A stretch of DNA of 64,000 nt from Profundibacter sp033851955 (lineage in GTDB: Bacteria > Pseudomonadota > Alphaproteobacteria > Rhodobacterales > Rhodobacteraceae), in the NCBI GenBank assembly GCA_033851955.1, contig JAWSVK010000013.1:1-64000 (forward strand). The letters are read 5' to 3'. The stretch's first letter is position 1. Every line of letters begins with the position of its first letter. This document shows, piece by piece, positions 40,967 through 49,529 of this stretch. The notes under the pieces were generated by a model, which was not told where the DNA came from, did not search any database, and was given only the letters and a program-made list of their open reading frames with translations. A program made the position numbers and the translations under genes.

Positions 40967-41707
40967 ATGGCCAAATCCAAGCGACGCAAGATCATGTTGT
41001 TGACGGGCGCAAGCCGTGGCATTGGCCATGCGACGGTGCAATATTTCAGCGCCAAAGGGTGGCGGGTGATCACTTGTTCGCGGCATCCATTTCCAGATGA
41101 ATGTCCGTGGGGCGGCGGTCAGGAAAACCATGTTCAGATTGATTTGGCGGACCCACGCAAAACCATCGAGGCCATTGAGGTGATCCGCGGCAAGCTGGAT
41201 GGGCAGCTGGATGCATTGGTGAACAACGCTGGAATTTCGCCCAAAGGACCAGACGGTGAGCGGCTGAACACACTTGATACCGACCTGATGTCTTGGGGGC
41301 AGGTGTTCCACGTCAACTTCTTTGCCTCAGTCGTTTTGGCGCGGGGGTTGAAGGATGAATTGGCGGCGGCCAAGGGGTCGGTCGTGAATGTGACGTCGAT
41401 TGCTGGTGCGCGGGTGCATCCCTTTGCGGGTGCCGCCTACGCCACGTCCAAGGCCGCGTTGGCCGCGTTGACACGCGAAATGGCGCATGATTTCGGGCCT
41501 ATGGGTGTGCGTGTGAATGCGATCGCGCCCGGTGAGGTCGAAACCTCAATTTTGAGCGAAGGCACGGATGAGATTGTGAAAAAGCTGCCGATGCGCCGGT
41601 TGGGGCAACCCGAAGAGGTGGCGTCTGCTATCTATTTTCTGTGTTCAGACGAATCTTCCTATATTTCAGGCACCGAAATCGAGGTGAATGGCGCGCAGCA
41701 CGTGTAG
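40967..41707 (+). CDS. Short-chain dehydrogenase/reductase
   Basis: 246 aa. Rossmann motif GASRGIGHA (15-23 region), NNAGIS, catalytic Ser in VTSIAG and YxxxK in AYATSKAALA, then NAIAPGEVET. Classical SDR, 3-oxoacyl-reductase-like with NAD(P)H. AAAAGGGA precedes the start. The only + strand gene between argB and rpmH; substrate unknown. Confidence 0.88.
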   Translation: MAKSKRRKIMLLTGASRGIGHATVQYFSAKGWRVITCSRHPFPDECPWGGGQENHVQIDLADPRKTIEAIEVIRGKLDGQLDALVNNAGISPKGPDGERLNTLDTDLMSWGQVFHVNFFASVVLARGLKDELAAAKGSVVNVTSIAGARVHPFAGAAYATSKAALAALTREMAHDFGPMGVRVNAIAPGEVETSILSEGTDEIVKKLPMRRLGQPEEVASAIYFLCSDESSYISGTEIEVNGAQHV

Positions 41708-41808
41708 TGCGATCTTCACACACTGAAAACGAGCATCAACATCCACCCATAACTTTGGGTGAATGCAGGTTTCGCAAAGTGAGAATTACACATGCGCTTA
41801 GCCACCCG

Positions 41809-41870
41809 CTCGTCGCGCCCGTGCGGGCACTTCTCGCTCTAGTGAAGAAAGCCGTAAGGCTTGATGAACG
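41809..41870 (-). repeat. Dispersed palindromic repeat, copy 2
   Basis: Reverse-oriented copy of the element at 29363-29424, again made of AAGCC/GGCTT and GCCC/GGGC hairpins; the middle CGCT/AGCG stem is imperfect here. It sits four bases beyond the engB stop, in the 167-base gap between the convergent SDR and engB genes. One change in the last stem is compatible with pairing (T-G). Confidence 0.75.
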
Positions 41871-41874
41871 GCTG

Positions 41875-42525
41875 TTAAACCAGATCAGCGATGATGCTGC
41901 GCAAAATGTCGATGCCATCGCCTTTTTCGGACGAGGTCAGGATCAGTTCCGGATAGGCGGCGGGGTGTTTTGCAACGGCTTGGCGCACTTGGGCCAACAC
42001 GGCGACGCGGTCCTTATCTTTGACTTTGTCAGCTTTGGTCAGCACGACTTGAAATGTCACGGCGGCGCGGTCCAGCAGGGCGAGAATTTCCTCATCCACC
42101 TTTTTCACACCATGGCGTGCATCAATCAGCACAAAAGCACGGCGTAGGGTTTGGCGGCCTGACAGATATGATTTCAGCAAACGTTGCCACTTTTCCACAA
42201 CAGGGATTGGGGCGTTGGCATAACCATAGCCCGGTAAATCGACCAGAAATGGGCCATTCAAGGTGGTGAAATAGTTGATTTCCTGGGTCCGGCCCGGGGT
42301 GTTCGAGGCCCGCGCCAAGCCTTTACGGCCTGTCAGCGCGTTGATCAATGTTGATTTGCCAACGTTGGAACGCCCCGCAAAACAAACCTCAAGTCGGTCC
42401 GCTGGTGGCAGCCCGTCCATGGCGACAACGCCCTTTAGAAACTCGGTATTGCCCGCGAACAGTTTGCGGCCACGCTCTTTGGCCTCAGCTTCTGGTTCTT
42501 CAGCAAGGGTAAATTGAATCTGCAT
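41875..42525 (-). CDS. engB: Ribosome biogenesis GTP-binding protein EngB/YsxC
   Basis: 216 aa. G1 AGRSNVGKSTLI, G3 DLPGYG, G4 TKAD and the TPGRTQEINYF switch are present. YsxC/EngB is a small GTPase needed for 50S maturation. Its start overlaps the MOSC gene stop (TAATG), part of the yidC-MOSC-engB string. Confidence 0.94.
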   Translation of the reverse strand: MQIQFTLAEEPEAEAKERGRKLFAGNTEFLKGVVAMDGLPPADRLEVCFAGRSNVGKSTLINALTGRKGLARASNTPGRTQEINYFTTLNGPFLVDLPGYGYANAPIPVVEKWQRLLKSYLSGRQTLRRAFVLIDARHGVKKVDEEILALLDRAAVTFQVVLTKADKVKDKDRVAVLAQVRQAVAKHPAAYPELILTSSEKGDGIDILRSIIADLV

Positions 42526-43271
42526 TAGAGCACCTCGATTTCGTCGCCTAGATTGATTTGGCCTGATTTAACCACAACGCCATAAACGCCAAATTGTTTA
42601 TGGCCCCAATTGTCTTGCAATGCACCCAACGTGTCAGCGTCGCGTAGACCCGTGGCGGGGTTTGCGGTGGTGGCTGCACAACGGGTGATGCGTTCTTTGA
42701 TGTCAAATTCGACCTTGCCAACGCGCACCCGTTTGCCAATCCAGTCAAATTCTTCCCAAGGTTCCAAATTGTCAAACCACAGATTTCCACGCCACCGCAG
42801 CGGGGACAAATCAACACCAAGTGTCGCGCTGAGTGCTTGATTGCTGGCTAAATTTAACAGGCTGATAGATGGAAAATCAGTGTCCGTCATGCCACGTTCG
42901 GCGGCTTTGACGATGCGGGCTGATCCTGTGCGGTCAACGGGCATGATCGGGCGCACCCAGTCTAGAAAAACATCTGAATCTTTGTCGGGATTGAACGTGA
43001 TATCGGGCCGATCAGGGTGCGTTAGCGTGATGGTGTTATCGCACTCTTGTAGGGTTGTTTTGATTGCCATCAACGACGGTGCTTTGGCCCCGCGTGAGAA
43101 ATTGCTGCAGGGTGCCCATGTCGATCCGTCTGCCTTAGATAATTCGTGCACCACAGCCCATGCACGGTCCCAAGGCATGGTTTTGCCTGCGGTCAGTGCA
43201 ACTGTTTTCAGGGCTTCAACCCCGTGTGATTTAATCGGGTGGCGCCAAATATGGGTGAGCGGCCACGTCAC
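42525..43271 (-). CDS. MOSC domain-containing protein
   Basis: 248 aa, GTG start overlapping the yidC stop (GTGA). MTWPLTHIWRHPIKSHGVEA is the N-terminal beta-barrel typical of MOSC proteins, and the C-terminal ERITRCAATTANPATGLRDA carries the conserved Cys that in related proteins binds molybdenum cofactor sulfur. Substrate unknown. Between yidC and engB, its normal neighbours in Rhodobacteraceae. Confidence 0.85.
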   Translation of the reverse strand: MTWPLTHIWRHPIKSHGVEALKTVALTAGKTMPWDRAWAVVHELSKADGSTWAPCSNFSRGAKAPSLMAIKTTLQECDNTITLTHPDRPDITFNPDKDSDVFLDWVRPIMPVDRTGSARIVKAAERGMTDTDFPSISLLNLASNQALSATLGVDLSPLRWRGNLWFDNLEPWEEFDWIGKRVRVGKVEFDIKERITRCAATTANPATGLRDADTLGALQDNWGHKQFGVYGVVVKSGQINLGDEIEVL

Positions 43272-45085
43272 TTATCGCTCTTCATCCTGCGTTTGAAGCC
43301 TGCTTTGATGTTGCCGAAAACATCAGGTTTGGCACCTTGCGAACGCATGATCGAATATTGTTGGATAAAGGTGATGGTGTTGTTCGTGATCCAATACAGC
43401 ACCAGACCAGACGCAAAATTTCCCAGCATGAACATGAACACCCAAGGCATCCAAGCAAAAATCATGGCTTGTGTTGGGTCTGTGGGTGTTGGGTTTAGTT
43501 TTTGTTGCAACCACATTGAGATGCCCAGCAAAATCGGCATCACACCCAGTGAAATGATCGCGAGCATTGAGCCGGCTTCGGGGGCTGCGAAGGGCAGCAG
43601 TCCGAACAGATTCAGAATCGAAGATGGGTCAGGCGCGGACAAGTCACGGATCCAACTGATAAAGGGAGCGTGGCGCAATTCGAGTGTGACAAAGATCACT
43701 TTATAGAGCGAAAAGAAGATCGGGATTTGCATCAGGATCGGTAGGCAACCAGCGGCGGGGTTAACCTTTTCAGTCTTATAAAGCGCCATCATTTCCTTTT
43801 GCATCTTCTGTTTGTCGTCACCGCAGCGCTCTTTTAGGGCTTCCATTTCCGGCTGCAAGGTTTTCATCTTGGCCATTGAGACGTAGGATTTATAGGCCAA
43901 TGGCAGTAGGGCTGCTTTGATGATGATGGTCAGGGCGATGATCGAAAAGCCCATGTTACCAATATAGCCGTTTAGGGTGTGCAATAGCCAAAAGATGGGT
44001 TTCGTCAGGAAGAAGAACCAACCCCAGTCGATCGAATCTAGAAACCCAGTGATGCCACCTGTTTCGCCGTAATCGCGAATGGTTTCCCATTCTTTCGCAC
44101 CCGCAAACAGGCGGCTTGTTACTGCGACGGTTGCGCCTGGTGCAATGTCTTGGGTCGGCATACGAGCTTCGGTTTGGTAAATGTCGTTGCGACGATCATA
44201 TTTCACAACCGAAGTGAAGCCGGTTTCGGGAACCAGTGTGGTCATCCAGTTTTTGTCGGTGAAACCAACCCAGCCCTCAGTTTCAACTGAGATCAACTCA
44301 GCGGCAGCACCTTCGGTTTTGACGATGTTCAGGTCTGGCATGTCATCGTAATCGATTTCTTGCAGTTCACCATCCGACATCCGCACAACGCCTTCGTGCA
44401 GGATAAAAAAGCCGACCGTGTCAGGTTCGCCGTGGCGCGCGACAATCCCATAGGGTTGGGCGCGGTGGGCAACTTGGGATGTGTTTTCGACAGATTGTGT
44501 GATCGTAAACAGATAATGCTCATCAATGGCAAAGCTGCGGCGAAACGTCAGGCCTTTGTTGTTGGCCCAGACCAATGTGATCGGGGCATCGAGCCCCAAA
44601 GTTGAGCCTGATTCCAACTGCCACAAAGTGGTTGCGCTTGGCACGTCGGCGGCTTCCAGCGATCCGGAGCGGGCCCAGCCGTAAAGGGCATAATAGGGCT
44701 GATCCGTGTTGATGGGGCTGAGAAGCGTAACAATCTCTGAATCTTCATCCAAGGTTTCGCGATAGCTTTTGAGCTTCAGATCATCAAGCCGTCCACCAAA
44801 AAGCGTGATCGAGCCAGACAGTTCCGGTGTATCGATTTTAACGCGTTCGGCCGTTTCTAGGGCTGCGGTGTTGGCATTCTCAGGGATTACCGGTGTGACT
44901 GTACCATCTGCTGCTGCGGCGGCAGGTGGCGTTGATACGCCTGTGCCATCTGCGGTTTGCGCAGATTCGGATGGCAATGTCAGATCTACTGGCTGGGGCG
45001 GTGGCTGAAACCATACGCTCCATACCAGCATCACGATACCGCTAAGCACTACTGCAAGAATGAGGTTCTTGTTTTGATCGTCCAT
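43268..45085 (-). CDS. yidC: Membrane protein insertase YidC
   Basis: 605 aa from the ATG at 45085 (MDDQNKNLILAVVLSGIVML), giving one N-terminal membrane segment, the large periplasmic domain (about 60-370) and the conserved C-terminal insertase (ALLPLAYKSYVSMAKMKTLQ, LPILMQIPIFFSLYKVIFVT). Works alone or with SecYEG to insert inner-membrane proteins. Separated from rnpA/yidD by the ttcA and EAL genes. Confidence 0.96.
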   Translation of the reverse strand: MDDQNKNLILAVVLSGIVMLVWSVWFQPPPQPVDLTLPSESAQTADGTGVSTPPAAAAADGTVTPVIPENANTAALETAERVKIDTPELSGSITLFGGRLDDLKLKSYRETLDEDSEIVTLLSPINTDQPYYALYGWARSGSLEAADVPSATTLWQLESGSTLGLDAPITLVWANNKGLTFRRSFAIDEHYLFTITQSVENTSQVAHRAQPYGIVARHGEPDTVGFFILHEGVVRMSDGELQEIDYDDMPDLNIVKTEGAAAELISVETEGWVGFTDKNWMTTLVPETGFTSVVKYDRRNDIYQTEARMPTQDIAPGATVAVTSRLFAGAKEWETIRDYGETGGITGFLDSIDWGWFFFLTKPIFWLLHTLNGYIGNMGFSIIALTIIIKAALLPLAYKSYVSMAKMKTLQPEMEALKERCGDDKQKMQKEMMALYKTEKVNPAAGCLPILMQIPIFFSLYKVIFVTLELRHAPFISWIRDLSAPDPSSILNLFGLLPFAAPEAGSMLAIISLGVMPILLGISMWLQQKLNPTPTDPTQAMIFAWMPWVFMFMLGNFASGLVLYWITNNTITFIQQYSIMRSQGAKPDVFGNIKAGFKRRMKSDK

Positions 45086-45188
45086 TGTGGGACACCCTGT
45101 CACTGAAATTGGTCTCAGTGGTTCAACAGGGCAAGGGCGCAAAGGTCAAGCGGTTTTCCTGTTTTTACAGGGATATTCGGAAATAATT

Positions 45189-46718
45189 TTATCCGGCTTT
45201 GCGGCCAATTTTCGGTGGCGTGGTCAATTTATTGCGGTGTTTTTGCATCCATTCAACGGTATCCTTAAAGGGCATTGGACGGGCAAGGCCGAAGCCTTGA
45301 ATGTGACCACAGCCAAGTTGCGCCAGCATTGCATGCTCTCCCACGGTTTCAACGCCTTCGCCAAGGGTCTCGAGATTTAGCTGGTCTGCCATTGTCAGGA
45401 TGGCCGCTACCATGCGTTGTTGTTCGGGATCTGTGTCAACTTTCATAATGAAAGAACGGTCAATTTTGATTCGACCAACAGAAAACCTGCGAATATTCGC
45501 GATAGAGGCGTGGCCGGTGCCGAAATCATCTAGATCAATGGCGCAACCGAGTGATGCAAGACCGGCAATGTTGCGGGTGATGATGTCATCGCCAGTGCCA
45601 GCCACCACGGTCTCCAACACTTCTATTGCCAACCGGTCTGGGGACAGGTCAAATCGGTCCAACTCCCAGCGAATTTTGTCGACAAGTTTTGGGTTTTTTA
45701 ATTCGGCACCAGAAAAATTGACACCAACCTTTGGCACGTCAAAACCATTTTCCTGCCATTTAACCAATGACGTAAGGGAATGATATAGGATCACTTCGCC
45801 AAGGCGTTCAAACAAACCAGCCTCTTCAATAGCCGGTAGAAAGTCGCTGGGCGGGATAAAACCACGCGCGGGATGGTTCCAACGGGCCAATGCTTCAAAA
45901 CCAGTGACTCTGCCTGTATCTGTGGACACCTGCGGCTGGAACCATGGCTGAATCTGGCCATTCTCAAGCGCAATACTCACTTCTTCTAACAAATCATGTT
46001 GGGCCTTGGCGCGACGCTGCATTTCAGGGGAATAGCTGCGGATTGCGTTCGGCCCGTGTTGACGTGCATCCATCAAGGCCACTTCGGCGGCTTGCAACAG
46101 GGCTTCACCGGTGTGGGATGGTGCGCGGGCCCCAAGGCAAAACCCAACAGAGCACGAGACAATGACCGTTGTGGCATCTACGCTGAGAGGTTCAGAGACT
46201 GCCTCTTGCACCCGAGAAGCTATCTGGATTAGCGCCTCTAAATCGGCGCGGTTGTCCGGTGCCATGGCAATCGCAAAAGTAGCGCCGTCAATACGGCAAA
46301 CGACATCCAACCCCCGCAACGCAGAGCGGATGTTCTCGAGGCTCTGACGTAGGACGTCGTCGCAGGCTTTATTGCCCAAACGAGAGATCAGCCCGCTGTA
46401 GTCGTCCAGCTCGACAACCAATGCAGCGGTCCGTTTGTTGTTTTTAGCGCTGGATGTCAAAAAACCGTCGAGCGTTTTTCCGATTATCTCGCGCTGCCCC
46501 AACCCACTCGCTATTTGGAGTGCGTTGGGGGCTGCTTCGGCTCCGCCCCCAATCAGTGCAATCAATGCGGGTAACATCAAGGCCAGCGCCAACAAAGTGG
46601 CTTCGCCGCCCAGCCAGTAACCACCAAGTGTGATTGCAGGTAGAAATGCCAAGACTTGTGGGCCGTTGATAACGGCGCGCAGACTGCGGCGGGACAGGGC
46701 GGTGGGAAAGCCAGCCAT
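45189..46718 (-). CDS. EAL-domain c-di-GMP phosphodiesterase with degenerate GGDEF domain
   Basis: 509 aa from the ATG at 46718. Two membrane segments near 15-60, a GGDEF-like domain (about 85-230) in which the active-site loop reads RIDGATF (142-148) instead of GGDEF, and an EAL domain (about 240-490) with EAL at 275-277 (GFEALARWNHP), IDLDDFGTGHASI and GEGVET. So phosphodiesterase activity is likely and cyclase activity is not. A second ATG nine bases upstream lies directly after AAGG, hence the inner start. Inserted between ttcA and yidC; no partner cyclase in the window. Confidence 0.88.
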   Translation of the reverse strand: MAGFPTALSRRSLRAVINGPQVLAFLPAITLGGYWLGGEATLLALALMLPALIALIGGGAEAAPNALQIASGLGQREIIGKTLDGFLTSSAKNNKRTAALVVELDDYSGLISRLGNKACDDVLRQSLENIRSALRGLDVVCRIDGATFAIAMAPDNRADLEALIQIASRVQEAVSEPLSVDATTVIVSCSVGFCLGARAPSHTGEALLQAAEVALMDARQHGPNAIRSYSPEMQRRAKAQHDLLEEVSIALENGQIQPWFQPQVSTDTGRVTGFEALARWNHPARGFIPPSDFLPAIEEAGLFERLGEVILYHSLTSLVKWQENGFDVPKVGVNFSGAELKNPKLVDKIRWELDRFDLSPDRLAIEVLETVVAGTGDDIITRNIAGLASLGCAIDLDDFGTGHASIANIRRFSVGRIKIDRSFIMKVDTDPEQQRMVAAILTMADQLNLETLGEGVETVGEHAMLAQLGCGHIQGFGLARPMPFKDTVEWMQKHRNKLTTPPKIGRKAG

Positions 46719-46795
46719 GGGCAACATCCTTATTCTGACGTATGGGGGCCATACAGGTTCAGAAAAGACGCTACCGATATAGAGTCAGCGGATTG

Positions 46796-47665
46796 TTAAT
46801 GCAGGTCAGGAATTTGTATTGCATTTTCATCGAATGTTTCGGGGGCTCGCATTAATCCTGCGAAATCAAACAATTTGGGGTCCAGCAGGTGTGAAGGGCG
46901 TGCATTCATCAGGGCGCGAAACATCACTTGGCGACGGCCGGGCGCGTTTTTCTCCCAGCCATCCAGTAACGATTTGACCTGTTGGCGCTGCAACCCATCT
47001 TGGGACCCGCACAGATCACAAGGGATGATCGGATAACTCATGGCCTTGGCGAATTTATCGCAATCAGCCTCGGCGACATGAGCCAGCGGACGATAAACGA
47101 ACAGATCGCCTTCGTCGTTCAGCAGTTTTGGCGGCATGGTGGCCAAACGCCCGCCGTGAAACAGGTTCATGAAAAAGGTTTCCAAGATGTCGTCGCGGTG
47201 ATGACCCAGCACAACGGCGCTGCAACCTTCTTCGCGGGCAATACGGTACAGATTGCCACGGCGCAGGCGCGAACACATGGCACATAAGGTGCGCCCAGCC
47301 GGCGTTTTGTCCATCACGATGGAATAGGTGTCTTCGTATTCTATGCGGTGCGGCACCTGCATTTCTTTTAGGAACTTGGGAAGCACGGTGGCCGGAAAAT
47401 TCGGCTGACCCTGATCAAGGTTGCAGGCAATCAGCTCAACTGGCAGCAACCCGCGCCATTGCAATTCGAAAAGAACCGCCAGCAGGGTATAGCTGTCTTT
47501 GCCACCCGACAAGCAAACCAACCATTTCGCATCGCGTTCGACCATACCATATTGATCAATCGCTTCACGTGCCAACCGGACGATACGTTTGCGCAGTTTT
47601 TTGAACTCGGTGGTTGAGGGCGCGCCGTGAAACAGCGGGTGGATGTCGTCCATTTGGTCACTCAT
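46796..47665 (-). CDS. ttcA: tRNA 2-thiocytidine(32) synthetase TtcA
   Basis: 289 aa from the ATG at 47665. PP-loop SGGKDS at 53-58 and two CxxC motifs (C128/C131, C216/C219) in LCAMC and CDLCG are the TtcA pattern; the enzyme uses an iron-sulfur cluster and ATP to thiolate C32 of certain tRNAs, such as tRNA-Arg. The start overlaps the yidD end by 8 bases. Modified tRNA-Arg(ACG) is encoded at 52455 in the same window. Confidence 0.93.
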   Translation of the reverse strand: MSDQMDDIHPLFHGAPSTTEFKKLRKRIVRLAREAIDQYGMVERDAKWLVCLSGGKDSYTLLAVLFELQWRGLLPVELIACNLDQGQPNFPATVLPKFLKEMQVPHRIEYEDTYSIVMDKTPAGRTLCAMCSRLRRGNLYRIAREEGCSAVVLGHHRDDILETFFMNLFHGGRLATMPPKLLNDEGDLFVYRPLAHVAEADCDKFAKAMSYPIIPCDLCGSQDGLQRQQVKSLLDGWEKNAPGRRQVMFRALMNARPSHLLDPKLFDFAGLMRAPETFDENAIQIPDLH

Positions 47666-47921
47666 GGTGTGCTTCTTTGCTGTGATCATGGTCGCAATCG
47701 GTGCCTTTGACTGGGTCATAGCCGCAGCCACCCCACGGGTTGCAGCGGCCTACACGTTTTGCGGCCATCCATGCGCCTTTGATTGCGCCGTGTTTTTCCA
47801 ACGCCTCCATAGCGTAGGCACTACATGTGGGCTGGAATCGGCAAGAATTGCCTACCCACGGCGAAAACAGCAACCGGTAGGCGCGCACGGGCAGGGCGAC
47901 GATGTGGGCAAGCGGGGTCAT
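47658..47921 (-). CDS. yidD: Membrane protein insertion efficiency factor YidD
   Basis: 87 aa. RAYRLLFSPWVGNSCRFQPT, then CSAYAMEALEKHGAIKGAW and CNPWGGCGYDPV are the YidD signature. Helps YidC-dependent insertion. Overlaps rnpA by ATGA. C-terminal tail rich in His and Asp (DCDHDHSKEAHHE), a common but unexplained trait in this group. Confidence 0.94.
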   Translation of the reverse strand: MTPLAHIVALPVRAYRLLFSPWVGNSCRFQPTCSAYAMEALEKHGAIKGAWMAAKRVGRCNPWGGCGYDPVKGTDCDHDHSKEAHHE

Positions 47922-48340
47922 TTGGCGGGTCCGTGAATGATGGTGAGCGCGGATTTCAGATCATTGGTCAAATCAATATAATCACGATTTGCCGTTGCAC
48001 CAGCGCGACCGATCAAAACATAATCCCAACCCGCGTGCCCCATATCAGGCATGACATCACGAACGATCGCCCGCAGGCGGCGTTTGGCGCGATTGCGTTT
48101 CACCGCATTGCCGACCTTTTTGGAACAGGTATAGCCGATGCGAATCAGATCGGCGTCCGTCTCATCGGGTTTGCGCTTGCGAGCTTGCAAGATCAGACCC
48201 TTGGTCGCCTTGTGCATCGCCTTTGAGGCGCGCAGAAAATCGGCGCGTTTGGACATGGTTGTTAGACAAGCAGAAACCGCCGATGGCTCGCGCGTGGTAT
48301 TTGGCGTTGTGCCAACCACGGGTGCCTTCGGCGGTTTCAT
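47918..48340 (-). CDS. rnpA: Ribonuclease P protein component
   Basis: 140 aa from 48340. TMSKRADFLRASKAMHKATK and GYTCSKKVGNAVKRNRAKRR LR carry the RNR motif of RnpA (given in part). A shorter start at 48256 (MSKRADFL) is possible, but the longer form has AGGTTT upstream and such N-terminal extensions occur in Rhodobacteraceae. The protein helps the RnpB RNA cut tRNA leaders. Overlaps yidD by four bases. Confidence 0.9.
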   Translation of the reverse strand: MKPPKAPVVGTTPNTTREPSAVSACLTTMSKRADFLRASKAMHKATKGLILQARKRKPDETDADLIRIGYTCSKKVGNAVKRNRAKRRLRAIVRDVMPDMGHAGWDYVLIGRAGATANRDYIDLTNDLKSALTIIHGPAK

Positions 48341-48364
48341 ATCGTTAAACCTAGGTGGCAGCGC

Positions 48365-48499
48365 TTAGGCGCTGAGTTTGGCGCGGCCTTTGGCACGACG
48401 TGCGTTCAGGATGTTGCGGCCAGCTTTGGTTGCCATGCGTGCGCGAAAGCCGTGGCGGCGTTTGCGAACAAGGTTAGAAGGTTGAAATGTGCGTTTCAT
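48365..48499 (-). CDS. rpmH: 50S ribosomal protein L34
   Basis: 44 aa: MKRTFQPSNLVRKRRHGFRA followed by RMATKAGRNILNARRAKGRA and KLSA, the highly conserved L34. GGGCGAT... precedes the ATG on the minus strand (weak ribosome-binding sequence ACGGAGACGGGCG). Starts the rpmH-rnpA-yidD-ttcA operon. Found by reading the minus strand because it is very short. Confidence 0.97.
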   Translation of the reverse strand: MKRTFQPSNLVRKRRHGFRARMATKAGRNILNARRAKGRAKLSA

Positions 48500-48579
48500 C
48501 GCCCGTCTCCGTATTAGTTTATATCAGTGTAGACCTGCACCCTCAAAGGATTCGTAGGCCGTTGGTATTCAAAGACCGT

Positions 48580-48608
48580 CATTTAGGCCGTTGCGCGGGG
48601 TAAGTCAA
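48580..48608 (-). promoter_or_regulatory. Candidate rpmH promoter
   Basis: On the minus strand TTGACT (48608-48603), a 17-base spacer and TAAATG (48585-48580) lie about 80 bases before the rpmH ATG. The -35 is a perfect alphaproteobacterial TTGAC type. The other part of this 299-base divergent gap (48609-48798) shows AT-rich blocks but no promoter I can support for the + strand gene, and no DnaA-box cluster. Confidence 0.5.
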
Positions 48609-48798
48609 TTCAGCAATCACACCTAAAGTGCAACAATTTTGCCTTTTGATGTGTTGATATGTTTCAATACAGGGCAAAACCCCTGTGTAAAGCGAAACAT
48701 CCCCTCACTGGCGATCAATGCACCGTGATCGAACTACTTATTTGTTATATATTTCCGCATGGTGTGTTCAACGGGGATTATAAAAACCAAAAGGCGTA

Positions 48799-49518
48799 GT
48801 GGGCGACATGGTAAAGGCACCGAAAAACACGATCATGAGGTATTTGCCCATGGTCACGATCCTGGTGGTGGCGGTGATTGGCGCGTTCACCCTGCGCGAT
48901 TACCTGTCGTTCGAGGCCTTGCGCGATAACCGCGAGGCGTTGATCTCGTTTCGAGACAGTAATTATGTGCTGACCGTGCTGCTGTTCATCTCGGCCTACA
49001 TGTTGATTGTGACATTTTCGTTGCCTGGCGCGGCGATCACTTCGATCACGGGCGGGTTCTTGTTTGCCACTTTCCCAGGGTCCCTGTTCAACCTCGTTGC
49101 GGCCACTACGGGCGCGACGCTGATATTTCTTGCGGCCCGCTGGGGTTTGGGGGAACGATTGGCAGCCAAGATGGAAACGGGCGAAGGCGCGATCAAAAAA
49201 CTCAAAGACGGGATAGACGAGAATCAATGGTCGATGCTGTTTTTGATCCGCTTGCTGCCCGCCGTTCCGTTCTTTGTGGCCAATTTGGTACCGGCCATGG
49301 TCGGAGTGCCGCTGCACCGGTTTGTGATTTCGACCTTTTTCGGCATTATACCCGGGACTGTGGTTTTCACATCCGTTGGCGCTGGGCTGGGAGATGTGTT
49401 CGCCAGTGGCAAAACGCCAGACCTTAGCATCATATTTGAGCCCATGATCTTACTCCCGATTCTCGGGCTTTGTGCGCTGGCGGCTTTGCCGATGCTCCTG
49501 AAACTATTTCGTAAATAA
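48799..49518 (+). CDS. TVP38/TMEM64-family (VTT domain) membrane protein
   Basis: 239 aa with a GTG start at 48799, five bases after AAAAGG; an inner ATG at 48808 is an alternative. Membrane segments and the conserved FSLPGAAITSITGGFLFATF, LFLIRLLPAVPFFVANLVPA and IPGTVVFTSVGAGLG stretches mark the VTT (DedA-related) family. Role unknown; related proteins act in lipid or membrane handling. Stands just before a mercuric-reductase-like flavoprotein gene, a pairing often seen in this family. Confidence 0.85.
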   Translation: MGDMVKAPKNTIMRYLPMVTILVVAVIGAFTLRDYLSFEALRDNREALISFRDSNYVLTVLLFISAYMLIVTFSLPGAAITSITGGFLFATFPGSLFNLVAATTGATLIFLAARWGLGERLAAKMETGEGAIKKLKDGIDENQWSMLFLIRLLPAVPFFVANLVPAMVGVPLHRFVISTFFGIIPGTVVFTSVGAGLGDVFASGKTPDLSIIFEPMILLPILGLCALAALPMLLKLFRK

Positions 49519-49529
49519 GGACAGCTCTG

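Noticed and set aside
48500..48798. Possible replication origin next to rpmH
   Set aside because: rpmH-rnpA lies near oriC in some bacteria, but no dnaA gene and no DnaA-box cluster were seen; the AT-rich parts are short.
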